A DNA stretch of 64,000 bases from Oleispirillum sp963678075. GTDB lineage: Bacteria > Pseudomonadota > Alphaproteobacteria > Rhodospirillales > Rhodospirillaceae. Of this stretch, positions 25,182 to 33,056 are shown piece by piece. The number at the start of each line of letters is the position of its first letter. Positions within the stretch are counted from its first letter, which is position 1. The notes beneath the pieces are model-generated. The model was not told the DNA's origin and did no database searches. It saw nothing but the letters and a program-made list of their open reading frames with translations. The position numbers were made by a program, and so were the translations under genes. The stretch spans positions 558,001 to 622,000 of the forward strand of contig CAXXPK010000003.1 in NCBI GenBank assembly GCA_963678075.2. Direction: 5' to 3'.

Positions 25182-25487
25182 ATGGCGAAAACCAGTGTCG
25201 TCGAGCGCAACAAGAAGCGCATCCGTATGGCGGCGAAGGCTGCCGGGCGCCGGGCGCGTCTGAAGGCTGTTGTGATGAACCGTGATGTCACGCCGGAAGA
25301 GTGTTTCGAAGCGACCATTAAGTTGGCTGAAGTGGCGCGCAATGCGTCGCCGGTTCGCCAGCGCAATCGTTGCAATCTGACGGGTCGTCCCCGCGGTACG
25401 TACCGCAAATTCAAACTGGGCCGCGTGATGCTGCGCGATCTGGCCTCTTTCGGTCAGATCCCGGGCATGACGAAGTCGAGCTGGTAG
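25182..25487 (+). CDS. rpsN: 30S ribosomal protein S14
   Basis: S14 of 101 aa. It lacks any CxxC pair, so it is the zinc-free form, which is normally the longer one as here. It has RNKKRIRMAAKAAGRRARLK and the conserved C-terminal RNRCNLTGRPRGTYRKFKLG. ATG 25182 has GGGAGAG upstream. A longer in-frame reading overlapping rplE is not conserved. Confidence 0.97.
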   Translation: MAKTSVVERNKKRIRMAAKAAGRRARLKAVVMNRDVTPEECFEATIKLAEVARNASPVRQRNRCNLTGRPRGTYRKFKLGRVMLRDLASFGQIPGMTKSSW

Positions 25488-25499
25488 GAGGGCGCACTC

Positions 25500-25898
25500 A
25501 TGTCGATGACAGATCCATTGGCGGACATGCTGACTCGCATCCGCAACGGTCAGCGGGCGCGGAAATCGGTGGTCGCCGCCCCGGCTTCGCGCTTCCGCAA
25601 GAGCGTCCTGGACGTTCTGATCCGTGAAGGTTATATCCGCGGCTACGAAGAGTTCGAGGTCCGCAAGGGCATTTCCGAACTCAAGGTCGAGCTGAAGTAC
25701 CACGAAGGCGAGCCGGTGATTTCGCAGATCGCGCGGGTATCCACCCCCGGTCGTCGCGTTTACTCCGGCGCCAAGGACTTGCCGCGCGTTTACAACGGCT
25801 TGGGGATTTCGATCCTCTCGACGCCGCGCGGCGTGATGTCGGACTTCGAAGCGCGCCAGGCGAACGTCGGCGGCGAAGTTCTGTGCAAGGTGTTCTAA
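25500..25898 (+). CDS. rpsH: 30S ribosomal protein S8
   Basis: S8 of 132 aa, a central-domain 16S rRNA binder that in E. coli also represses the spc operon. It has MTDPLADMLTRIRNGQRARK and the C-terminal GLGISILSTPRGVMSDFEAR. Starts at 25500 and 25506 are both ATG; the first is kept because GGAGG lies close upstream. Confidence 0.97.
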   Translation: MSMTDPLADMLTRIRNGQRARKSVVAAPASRFRKSVLDVLIREGYIRGYEEFEVRKGISELKVELKYHEGEPVISQIARVSTPGRRVYSGAKDLPRVYNGLGISILSTPRGVMSDFEARQANVGGEVLCKVF

Positions 25899-25911
25899 GG
25901 AAGGGGCAGTC

Positions 25912-26445
25912 ATGTCGCGAGTTGGCAAATATCCGGTCATCGTGCCGGCCGGCGTGACGGTCTCCATCGTTGGAAAGACCGTGCACGCCAAGGGTAAGTT
26001 CGGCGAGCTGTCCTTCGACGTCGTTGATGACGTCGAGGCCAAGCTTGAGGATGGTAAGGTCCATGTGAAGCCCCTCAGCAATACGAAGTTCGCGCGGGCC
26101 ATGTGGGGCACCGTTCGCGCCCGGATCAACAATTTGGTCAAGGGTGCCGGCGAAGGTTACACCAAGAGGCTGGATATCGTCGGCGTGGGTTACCGCGCGG
26201 CTGTGCAGGGCAGGACCCTGAAGCTGGCGCTCGGTTTCTCCCACGATGTCGATTTTCCGATCCCGGAAGGCATCACGATTGCGTGTCCGCAGCCGACCCA
26301 GGTCGAGATTTCGGGCAACGACAAGCAGCGTGTCGGGCAGGTGGCGTCCGAGATCCGCGCATACCGTTCGCCGGAGCCCTATAAGGGCAAGGGCGTGAAG
26401 TACGCGGACGAGACCATCCTGCGCAAGGAAGGCAAGAAGAAGTAA
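25912..26445 (+). CDS. rplF: 50S ribosomal protein L6
   Basis: L6 of 177 aa, near the factor-binding site. It starts SRVGKYPVIVPAGVTVSI and carries the second-domain signature PEPYKGKGVKYADETILRKE near the C terminus. Spacing to rplR is ten bases. Confidence 0.97.
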   Translation: MSRVGKYPVIVPAGVTVSIVGKTVHAKGKFGELSFDVVDDVEAKLEDGKVHVKPLSNTKFARAMWGTVRARINNLVKGAGEGYTKRLDIVGVGYRAAVQGRTLKLALGFSHDVDFPIPEGITIACPQPTQVEISGNDKQRVGQVASEIRAYRSPEPYKGKGVKYADETILRKEGKKK

Positions 26446-26455
26446 GGGCTGAAAC

Positions 26456-26818
26456 ATGAAGACGGCAAAAGAACTTATGGAACGCCGCAAGGCCCGGACT
26501 CGCTGGTCCCTGCGCAAGAAGGCAAATGGGCGTCCGCGGCTGTCGGTGCATCGCACCAACGAGCACATGTACGCTCAGGTGATCGATGACGTGAAGGGTG
26601 TGACGCTCGCTGCGGCTTCGACACTCGACAAGGAGATCTACGACGCTCTCGCCAAGACCTCCGACAAGGCCGCGGCGGAAGCCGTCGGCAAGCTGTTGGC
26701 GGCGCGTGCCAAGGCGGCGGGCGTGGTCGAGGTGGTCTTCGATCGTGGTGGCTACATGTTCCATGGCCGGGTCAAGGCCCTGGCCGATGCGGCCCGCGAC
26801 GGCGGACTTCAGTTCTGA
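26456..26818 (+). CDS. rplR: 50S ribosomal protein L18
   Basis: L18 of 120 aa, which binds 5S rRNA with L5. The basic N terminus is followed by RPRLSVHRTNEHMYAQVIDD, and the C-terminal part has VVFDRGGYMFHGRVKALADA. It is in line with rplF and rpsE. Confidence 0.97.
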   Translation: MKTAKELMERRKARTRWSLRKKANGRPRLSVHRTNEHMYAQVIDDVKGVTLAAASTLDKEIYDALAKTSDKAAAEAVGKLLAARAKAAGVVEVVFDRGGYMFHGRVKALADAARDGGLQF

Positions 26819-26832
26819 GGGGATGAAGAAGT

Positions 26833-27405
26833 ATGGCTGGTAATCCGAATTCCGAACGTCGTCCGAAGAAGAACGCCTCCCCCGAGCGCGATCGTGATGA
26901 CGAGTTCGTCGATAAGCTGGTTCACATCAACCGTGTGGCCAAGGTGGTCAAGGGCGGGCGTCGGTTCTCGTTCGCGGCGTTGGTGGTGGTCGGCGACCAG
27001 AAGGGGCGTGTCGGTTATGGTACCGGCAAGGCTCGCGAGGTCCCGGAAGCCATTCGCAAGGCGACCGAGCAGGCGAAGCGCGGCATGATCCGCGTGCCGT
27101 TGCGCGAGGGTCGGACCCTGCACCACGACATTCATGGCCACTTTGGCGCTGGTCGCGTTATTCTCCGCTCGGCGGAACCGGGTACCGGCATCATCGCCGG
27201 CGGTCCGATGCGCGCGATCTTCGAAACCATGGGCGTCCAGGACGTGGTGGCGAAGTCCACCGGCTCCGCCAACGCCCACAACATGATCAAGGCGACGTTC
27301 GATGCCCTGACCCTGTTGAATTCGCCGCGCATGATCGCGACGAAGCGTGGCAAGAAGGTCGGCGACATTGTCGGTCGTCGCGACGGCGTTGCGGTGAAGG
27401 AGTAA
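26833..27405 (+). CDS. rpsE: 30S ribosomal protein S5
   Basis: S5 of 190 aa, which affects decoding accuracy. The double-stranded-RNA-binding part has INRVAKVVKGGRRFSFAALV and GYGTGKAREVPEAIRKATEQ, and the C-terminal domain has SAEPGTGIIAGGPMRAIFE. The acidic and basic N-terminal extension is usual for alphaproteobacteria. Confidence 0.97.
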   Translation: MAGNPNSERRPKKNASPERDRDDEFVDKLVHINRVAKVVKGGRRFSFAALVVVGDQKGRVGYGTGKAREVPEAIRKATEQAKRGMIRVPLREGRTLHHDIHGHFGAGRVILRSAEPGTGIIAGGPMRAIFETMGVQDVVAKSTGSANAHNMIKATFDALTLLNSPRMIATKRGKKVGDIVGRRDGVAVKE

Positions 27406-27410
27406 GACGG

Positions 27411-27599
27411 ATGGCCGAGAAGACGATCAAGGTCACGCAGACCGGCAGCCCGATCGGACGCAAGTCGGATCAGCGCGCGACTCTGGTGGGCCTGGGGCTC
27501 AACAAGATGCATCGCACCCGCGAGCTGGAGGATACTCCGGCGGTGCGCGGCATGATCAACAAGGTTTACCACCTCTTGAAGGTGGATGAGGCCAAGTAA
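27411..27599 (+). CDS. rpmD: 50S ribosomal protein L30
   Basis: L30 of 62 aa. It reads KTIKVTQTGSPIGRKSDQRA, then LGLNKMHRTRELEDTPAVRG and MINKVYHLLKV, the complete small fold. Bases 27406-27410 are the only gap to rpsE. Confidence 0.96.
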   Translation: MAEKTIKVTQTGSPIGRKSDQRATLVGLGLNKMHRTRELEDTPAVRGMINKVYHLLKVDEAK

Positions 27600-27629
27600 G
27601 CCACCGCATCGAAAAAAGGTCATAACGAG

Positions 27630-28115
27630 ATGAAACTCAATCAGATTGCCGATAACGAGGGAGCCCGCAAGGCGCGCACCCGAGTTGGGCGCGGCATCGG
27701 CTGCACCAAGGGCAAGACTTGCGGTCGCGGCGTCAAGGGCCAGAAATCCCGTACCGGCGTTGCCATCAATGGCTTCGAAGGCGGCCAGATGCCGATTTAT
27801 CGCCGTCTGCCGAAGCGCGGGTTCAAGAACGTCGGCCGGATCGAATATGCGGAACTGACGATTGCCCGCTTGCAGCAGGCGATCGACGGCGGCAAGCTCG
27901 ATCTCAAGCAGACCGTGAACGCCGAAGCCCTGAAGGTGGCCGGCATCATTCACAAGCCGCTGGCCGGTTTGCGTTTGATCGGCACCGGCGAGCTTTCCAC
28001 CAAGGTGACGATCGAGGTGGCGGGCGCCACTCCGGGTGCGATCGCCTCGGTCGAGAAAGCGGGTGGGTCGGTGACCGTGACCGCCCCCAAGGCCGAGGCT
28101 CCGGCCGAGGCCTAA
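27630..28115 (+). CDS. rplO: 50S ribosomal protein L15
   Basis: L15 of 161 aa. The extended N terminus has MKLNQIADNEGARKARTRVG, RGIGCTKGKTCGRGVKGQKS and GFEGGQMPIYRRLPKRGF. The C-terminal domain ends in an Ala/Glu-rich tail. It is followed by an attenuator-like hairpin before secY. Confidence 0.97.
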   Translation: MKLNQIADNEGARKARTRVGRGIGCTKGKTCGRGVKGQKSRTGVAINGFEGGQMPIYRRLPKRGFKNVGRIEYAELTIARLQQAIDGGKLDLKQTVNAEALKVAGIIHKPLAGLRLIGTGELSTKVTIEVAGATPGAIASVEKAGGSVTVTAPKAEAPAEA

Positions 28116-28129
28116 GGGCTGACGGGCAA

Positions 28130-28174
28130 GGCTCCGGCGGGGCTCGACCGTGCCGGAGCCGGCCGTTTTCTCTT
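28130..28174 (+). terminator. terminator or attenuator between rplO and secY
   Basis: GGCTCCGGC (28130-28138) pairs exactly with GCCGGAGCC (28152-28160), and the tract GGCCGTTTTCTCTT follows. It sits 14 bases past the rplO stop in a 172-base gap, the largest inside the spc genes. As I see no clear promoter before secY, partial termination that lowers secY-adk expression relative to ribosomal proteins is the simplest reading. Confidence 0.6.
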
Positions 28175-28287
28175 GCGGATTTGTCCGCGTCGTTAGTCGA
28201 TGTTTTCAGCCTTTGTGGTGCCGCCACGGGACTTGTCCGGCGCACCGCGATGGATTTCCAGGCTTTCCGCAACCGAGGTCTTCGCAC

Positions 28288-29643
28288 ATGGCGTCCGCTG
28301 CCGAACAACTCGCCTCGAACATGAACTGGGACGTTCTGTCGAAGGCGACGGAACTGAAAAGTCGGATCTGGTTCACCCTGTTCGTTCTGGTGATCTATCG
28401 TCTGGGAACTTGGGTCCCGGTGCCGGGCATCGATGCCATGCTGCTGGAGCAGGTGTTCCAGCAGCATGGCAGCGGCATTCTCGGCAATTTCGATATGTTC
28501 GCCGGTGGCGCGTTGAAGCGCATGTCGATTCTGGCGCTGGGCATCATGCCCTACATCTCGGCTTCGATCATCATGCAGCTGATGGGGGTCGCTTCCGACT
28601 CCGTCGCGCAGTTGAAGAAGGAAGGCGAGGCCGGTCGCAAGAAGATCAACCAGTATACTCGCTATCTGACGGTGGTGCTGGCGGCGGCGCAGGGCTATGG
28701 CATCGCCACCGGTCTTGAGAACATGGTGTCGTCCAGCGGGGTTTCCCCGGTGATGGACCCCGGCCTGTTCTTCCGTTCGGTCACCGTGGTGACCCTGATC
28801 GGCGGAACCATGTTCCTGATGTGGCTGGGCGAACAGATTACCCAGCGCGGCATCGGCAACGGTATTTCCCTGATCATCTTCGCGGGTATCGTCGCGGGTA
28901 TCCCGGCGGCCTTGGCGCACACCCTGGAACTCGGGAAGACCGGGGCGCTGCCGGCCTTCGTGATCGTCGGTTTCCTGGTGATGGCCTTGGCGGTGATCGC
29001 GGGAATCGTCTATGTCGAGCGCGCGCAACGTCGCGTCTTGATCCAGTATCCGAAGCGCCAGGTCTCGGCGAATCGGATGACCGGCGGCGACACCCAGCAT
29101 ATGCCTTTGAAGATCAATACCTCGGGCGTGATTCCGCCGATCTTCGCCTCGGCCCTGATGGGGCTGCCGGTGACCTATGCGCAGATGGCCGGCGCCAATA
29201 CGCCGGAGTGGCTGCGTCCGGTGCTGTCCCTGTTCTCGCGCGGAAATCCCGTCTATATGGTGGTGTTTTCGGGGCTGATCGTGTTCTTCGCCTTCTTCTA
29301 TACCAGCGTGGTGTCCAACCCCGACGAGACCGCCGACAACCTGAAGAAGGGCGGCGGCTTCGTTCCCGGCATTCGGCCCGGCAAGAACACCGCCGACTAT
29401 CTGCGGTTCGTGATGAACCGCCTGACCACGGTTGGTGCCGTGTACCTGGTTCTGGTCACGTTGCTGCCCGAGTTGTTGATGTTCAAGTGGGGGCTGCCCT
29501 TCTATTTCGGCGGCACCAGCCTTCTGATCGTGGTCTCGGTGACCATGGACACGGTGACTCAGGTGCAGTCGCATTTGTTGGCGCACCAGTACGAAGGACT
29601 GATCAAGAAATCGCGGCTGAACCGGGGCTCGCGTCGTCGCTGA
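28288..29643 (+). CDS. secY: protein translocase subunit SecY
   Basis: SecY of 451 aa, the channel of the Sec translocon. Ten membrane helices can be followed. Conserved pieces are YRLGTWVPVPGIDAMLL in the first periplasmic part, GGALKRMSILALGIMPYISA at the plug and helix 2, and TADNLKKGGGFVPGIRPGKN in a cytoplasmic loop. ATG 28288 (MASAAEQLASNM) is chosen because it gives the alphaproteobacterial N terminus. Positioned in the spc group with adk 62 bases downstream. Confidence 0.98.
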   Translation: MASAAEQLASNMNWDVLSKATELKSRIWFTLFVLVIYRLGTWVPVPGIDAMLLEQVFQQHGSGILGNFDMFAGGALKRMSILALGIMPYISASIIMQLMGVASDSVAQLKKEGEAGRKKINQYTRYLTVVLAAAQGYGIATGLENMVSSSGVSPVMDPGLFFRSVTVVTLIGGTMFLMWLGEQITQRGIGNGISLIIFAGIVAGIPAALAHTLELGKTGALPAFVIVGFLVMALAVIAGIVYVERAQRRVLIQYPKRQVSANRMTGGDTQHMPLKINTSGVIPPIFASALMGLPVTYAQMAGANTPEWLRPVLSLFSRGNPVYMVVFSGLIVFFAFFYTSVVSNPDETADNLKKGGGFVPGIRPGKNTADYLRFVMNRLTTVGAVYLVLVTLLPELLMFKWGLPFYFGGTSLLIVVSVTMDTVTQVQSHLLAHQYEGLIKKSRLNRGSRRR

Positions 29644-29705
29644 CGCGAAACGGGGAACAGAGCGTATCAGGGGGGGGCGGCCCGGTCAACCGGGCGAGAC
29701 GAACG

Positions 29706-30368
29706 ATGAAGATGGAAGGCAAAAGGATTATCCTGATGGGGCCGCCCGGTTGTGGCAAGGGAACGCAGGCGCGCGTGCTTCAGGACACCTTCGGCATCGT
29801 GCAGCTGTCCACGGGCGACATGCTGCGCGCTGCGGTTAAGGCGGGGACCGAGGTCGGTCTGAAGGCGAAGGCGATCATGGAGGCCGGGGGCTTGGTTCCC
29901 GATGCCGTGATGGTCGGCGTCATCGAGTCCCGGATCGCGCAGCCGGATTGTGCCAAGGGGTTCATCCTGGATGGCTTTCCGCGGACCACTCCGCAGGCGG
30001 AGGCGTTGGACGCGATGCTGGCCGACAAGGGAATGGGTCTGGATGCGGTGATCGAGGTCAGGGTGCCGGACGAAATGATCGTCGAACGCATCACCGGCCG
30101 GTTTTCCTGCGCGAAGTGCGGCGCGGGTTACCACGATACCTTCCGGCGTCCGAAGACCGAGGGCGTTTGCGACGCCTGCGGTTCGACAGAATTTATCCGC
30201 CGCAAGGATGACACCGCGGAAACCGTGGCGACGCGTCTTGCAGCGTATCACAAACAGACCGCCCCGCTCCTGCCGTACTATGCAAAGCGTGGGTTGTTGA
30301 AGACCATCGATGGTGCCGCCGCGATTGACGTCGTGACGCGGCAGTTGGTGGCGGCAGTGGCGGGCTGA
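29706..30368 (+). CDS. adk: adenylate kinase with zinc-type LID
   Basis: Adenylate kinase of 220 aa, interconverting ATP+AMP and 2 ADP. The P-loop is GPPGCGKGTQ at residues 12-21, the AMP-binding LSTGDMLRAAV follows, and DGFPRT is at about 89-94. The LID carries four cysteines, C135, C138, C155 and C158, in a CxxC pair arrangement, so this is the long zinc-binding form. ATG 29706 is used; ATG 29712 is an alternative. It follows secY, as in many bacteria, and precedes the promoter of the alpha genes. Confidence 0.98.
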   Translation: MKMEGKRIILMGPPGCGKGTQARVLQDTFGIVQLSTGDMLRAAVKAGTEVGLKAKAIMEAGGLVPDAVMVGVIESRIAQPDCAKGFILDGFPRTTPQAEALDAMLADKGMGLDAVIEVRVPDEMIVERITGRFSCAKCGAGYHDTFRRPKTEGVCDACGSTEFIRRKDDTAETVATRLAAYHKQTAPLLPYYAKRGLLKTIDGAAAIDVVTRQLVAAVAG

Positions 30369-30411
30369 TGCCCGTTGTGGGAATATTATTCGGTGCCCAT
30401 GTGGGAAGCCG

Positions 30412-30439
30412 TTGACTCGGGAAAAGTTCTTCGTATAAT
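30412..30439 (+). promoter_or_regulatory. sigma70 promoter of the alpha operon
   Basis: TTGACT (30412-30417) and a perfect TATAAT (30434-30439) with a 16-base spacer lie in the adk-rpsM gap. It should drive rpsM-rpsK-rpoA-rplQ independently of the spc transcript. Confidence 0.8.
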
Positions 30440-30504
30440 CCCGCGACTTCGGATTTTCCGCGAAACGATGCGGCACCAAAGGTTAGTGCTAGGGAGAAGC
30501 GGCA

Positions 30505-30873
30505 TTGGCGCGTATTGCAGGCGTTAATATCCCGACCAACAAGCGCGTGGTGATTGCCTTGACCCACATCTTCGGCATTGGACCGAAGATGGCCAAGGAT
30601 ATCTGCGGCAAGGTCGGCATTACCGACGAACGGCGGGTGAACCAGCTTTCCGATGAGGAAGCGCTGCGCATTCGTGAGGTCATCGACGGCGACTACACCG
30701 TCGAGGGCGACCTTCGTCGTGAAGTGACGATGAACATCAAGCGGCTCATGGACCTGAAGTGTTATCGTGGGCTGCGTCATCGCCGCGGTCTGCCGGTTCG
30801 CGGTCAGCGTACGCATACCAATGCGCGCACCCGCAAAGGTCCGGCTAAACCGATCGCTGGCAAAAAGAAATAA
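30505..30873 (+). CDS. rpsM: 30S ribosomal protein S13
   Basis: S13 of 122 aa, which contacts both tRNA and the large subunit through the head. It reads ARIAGVNIPTNKRVVIALTH, has GIGPKMAKDICGKVGI and ends with the basic RTHTNARTRKGPAKPIAGKK. The start codon is TTG (30505), eight bases after AGGGAG (30491-30496); no ATG or GTG matches the conserved N terminus. A TTG start for a core ribosomal protein is uncommon. Confidence 0.96.
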   Translation: MARIAGVNIPTNKRVVIALTHIFGIGPKMAKDICGKVGITDERRVNQLSDEEALRIREVIDGDYTVEGDLRREVTMNIKRLMDLKCYRGLRHRRGLPVRGQRTHTNARTRKGPAKPIAGKKK

Positions 30874-30887
30874 GGGGCTGATGGCAC

Positions 30888-31280
30888 ATGGCTAAGACAG
30901 CTGCCGCGCGTCCGCGTCGTCGCGAGCGCAAGAATATCGTTTCTGGCGTGGCGCATGTGAATGCGTCATTCAACAACACCATGGTGACCATCACCGACGC
31001 TCAGGGGAATGCGATTTCCTGGTCGTCGTCGGGGACCATGGGCTTCAAGGGTTCCCGTAAGTCCACGCCGTACGCGGCGCAGATGGCGGCCGAAGATGCC
31101 GGCAAAAAGGCCATGGACCACGGGATGAAGACCCTTGAGGTTGAAGTCAAGGGCCCGGGTTCGGGTCGGGAATCGGCGCTGCGCGCGTTGCAGGCGGTGG
31201 GTTTCACCATCACCGCGATCCATGACGTGACTCCGATCCCGCACAACGGATGCCGTCCGCGCAAGCGTCGGCGCGTGTAA
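30888..31280 (+). CDS. rpsK: 30S ribosomal protein S11
   Basis: S11 of 130 aa, on the platform. It has GVAHVNASFNNTMVTITDAQ, WSSSGTMGFKGSRKSTPYAA and the C-terminal VTPIPHNGCRPRKRRRV. It lies between rpsM and rpoA. Confidence 0.98.
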   Translation: MAKTAAARPRRRERKNIVSGVAHVNASFNNTMVTITDAQGNAISWSSSGTMGFKGSRKSTPYAAQMAAEDAGKKAMDHGMKTLEVEVKGPGSGRESALRALQAVGFTITAIHDVTPIPHNGCRPRKRRRV

Positions 31281-31388
31281 GAAGGCTCCATTCGGATGAA
31301 CGCGACGGTTTCCCGGAAGACCGGGGACACGTCGCTTCATCTGTTCGGCTTTGGGGACCATTCCCCGTTATGTCTGATGAGGCACCCC

Positions 31389-32405
31389 GTGATTCAGAAG
31401 AATTGGCAGGAACTGATCAAACCGAACAAGCTGACCATCGAACCGGGTGACGACCCGATGCGGGTAGCGAAGATCATCGCCGAGCCTTTGGAGCGCGGTT
31501 TCGGCATGACAGTCGGCAACGCGCTGCGTCGTGTGCTGCTTTCGTCCTTGCAGGGTGCGGCGGTCACCGCGATCCAGATCGAGAACGTGCTGCACGAGTT
31601 CTCCTCGGTTCCGGGCGTTCGCGAGGACGTCACCGACATCATTCTCAACGTCAAGAACATCGCGCTGCGTTTGCATGCCGAGGGTCCGAAGCGGATGAGC
31701 CTGAAGAAGGTCGGTCCCGGCGTGGTGACGGCGGGCATGATCGAGGTGGGCGCCAATATCGAGATCCTCAACTCCGACATCGTGCTCTGCACGTTGGACG
31801 AGGGGGCGGTGTTCAATTGCGAATTCACCGTCAACACCGGAAAGGGCTATGTCCCGGCGTCGCAGAACCGTCCCGAGGATTGCCCGATCGGCCTGATCCC
31901 GGTGGACGCGATCTTCTCGCCGGTCCTGAAGGTGGCCTACGAGGTGGACAACACCCGCGTCGGTCAGGTCACCGACTACGACAAGCTGGTGATGAGCATC
32001 GTTACCGACGGCACCGTGGCCCCGGAAGACGCGGTGGCCTTGGCCGCTCGCATCATCCAGGATCAGATGCAGCTGTTCGTCAACTTCGAGGAACCGCAGA
32101 CCCAGCCGGAAAGCGAGAAGGCGGACGAGTTGCCGTTCAACAAGAACCTTCTGCGCAAGGTGGACGAGCTGGAGCTTTCGGTGCGTTCGGCCAACTGCCT
32201 GAAGAACGACAACATCATCTACATCGGCGACTTGGTCCAGAAGACCGAGACCGAGATGCTGCGTACCCCGAACTTCGGTCGCAAGTCCTTGAACGAGATC
32301 AAGGAAGTGCTGGCTTCGATGGGGCTGCATCTGGGCATGGACATTCCGAACTGGCCGCCGGAAAACATCGAGGAACTGGCCAAGAAGCTGGAAGAGCCGT
32401 ACTAA
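31389..32405 (+). CDS. rpoA: DNA-directed RNA polymerase subunit alpha
   Basis: Alpha subunit of 338 aa, which initiates RNA polymerase assembly and contacts UP elements. The N-terminal domain has LERGFGMTVGNALRRVLLSS. The C-terminal domain has LRKVDELELSVRSANCLKND and TEMLRTPNFGRKSLNEIKEV. The start is GTG 31389 (VIQKNWQELIKPNKL), six bases after GAGG; this matches family length, whereas the longer in-frame reading to 31296 adds an unconserved tail. Confidence 0.97.
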   Translation: MIQKNWQELIKPNKLTIEPGDDPMRVAKIIAEPLERGFGMTVGNALRRVLLSSLQGAAVTAIQIENVLHEFSSVPGVREDVTDIILNVKNIALRLHAEGPKRMSLKKVGPGVVTAGMIEVGANIEILNSDIVLCTLDEGAVFNCEFTVNTGKGYVPASQNRPEDCPIGLIPVDAIFSPVLKVAYEVDNTRVGQVTDYDKLVMSIVTDGTVAPEDAVALAARIIQDQMQLFVNFEEPQTQPESEKADELPFNKNLLRKVDELELSVRSANCLKNDNIIYIGDLVQKTETEMLRTPNFGRKSLNEIKEVLASMGLHLGMDIPNWPPENIEELAKKLEEPY

Positions 32406-32529
32406 GGCTGACTTCTGGTCGTTTGAATGGGTCCGTGGCGGACCCGGCACGCCGTCCCTGGGGAAACCCGCGGCGGCGGGGCAAGGCATCATCGGTCTCG
32501 TGCGCGAGCCGACAGCAGAGGAGGATGGA

Positions 32530-32955
32530 ATGCGTCATCGTATGAGCGGCCGTAAGCTGAACCGCACCAGTTCCCACCGCAGCGCGATGTTTGCGAACAT
32601 GGCGGCCGCGCTTTTGAAGCACGAGCAGATCAAAACCACTCTGCCGAAGGCGAAGGATTTGCGTCCGGTCGTCGAAAAGCTGATCACCCTGGGCAAACGC
32701 GGCGACCTGCACGCGCGTCGCCAGGCCTTCGCGCAGCTGCGCGACGATGCCGTGGTGGCCAAGCTGTTCTCGGTGCTGAAGGATCGTTACGCGACCCGTC
32801 AAGGCGGCTATTGCCGCGTGCTGAAGGCGGGCTTCCGTTATGGCGATTGCGCGCCGATGGCGCTGATCGAACTGATCGACCGCGATCCGGCGGAAAAGGG
32901 CAAGGACTCCGGTCCGACCCAGGTGATGGACGAAGAGGTCGCCGCCGAGGCGTAA
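32530..32955 (+). CDS. rplQ: 50S ribosomal protein L17
   Basis: L17 of 141 aa. It starts MRHRMSGRKLNRTSSHRSAM, has LLKHEQIKTTLPKAKDLRPV and a C-terminal extension ending EEVAAEA, as is usual in alphaproteobacteria. GAGGAT precedes ATG 32530. It closes the ribosomal block and is followed by a strong terminator. Confidence 0.97.
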   Translation: MRHRMSGRKLNRTSSHRSAMFANMAAALLKHEQIKTTLPKAKDLRPVVEKLITLGKRGDLHARRQAFAQLRDDAVVAKLFSVLKDRYATRQGGYCRVLKAGFRYGDCAPMALIELIDRDPAEKGKDSGPTQVMDEEVAAEA

Positions 32956-33000
32956 GGCCCCGGCTCGGCTTGGGGGCGCGAACCTCCGGCACGAATGTGC

Positions 33001-33037
33001 GGCAAAGGCGGCCCTTGGGCCGCCTTTGCCTTTTCTT
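33001..33037 (+). terminator. intrinsic terminator after rplQ
   Basis: A perfect 13-pair stem, GGCAAAGGCGGCC (33001-33013) with GGCCGCCTTTGCC (33018-33030), loop CTTG, followed by TTTTCTT. It ends the alpha operon 45 bases past rplQ and isolates the protease gene. Confidence 0.95.
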
Positions 33038-33056
33038 GGGTTTGGAAGGATACGGG

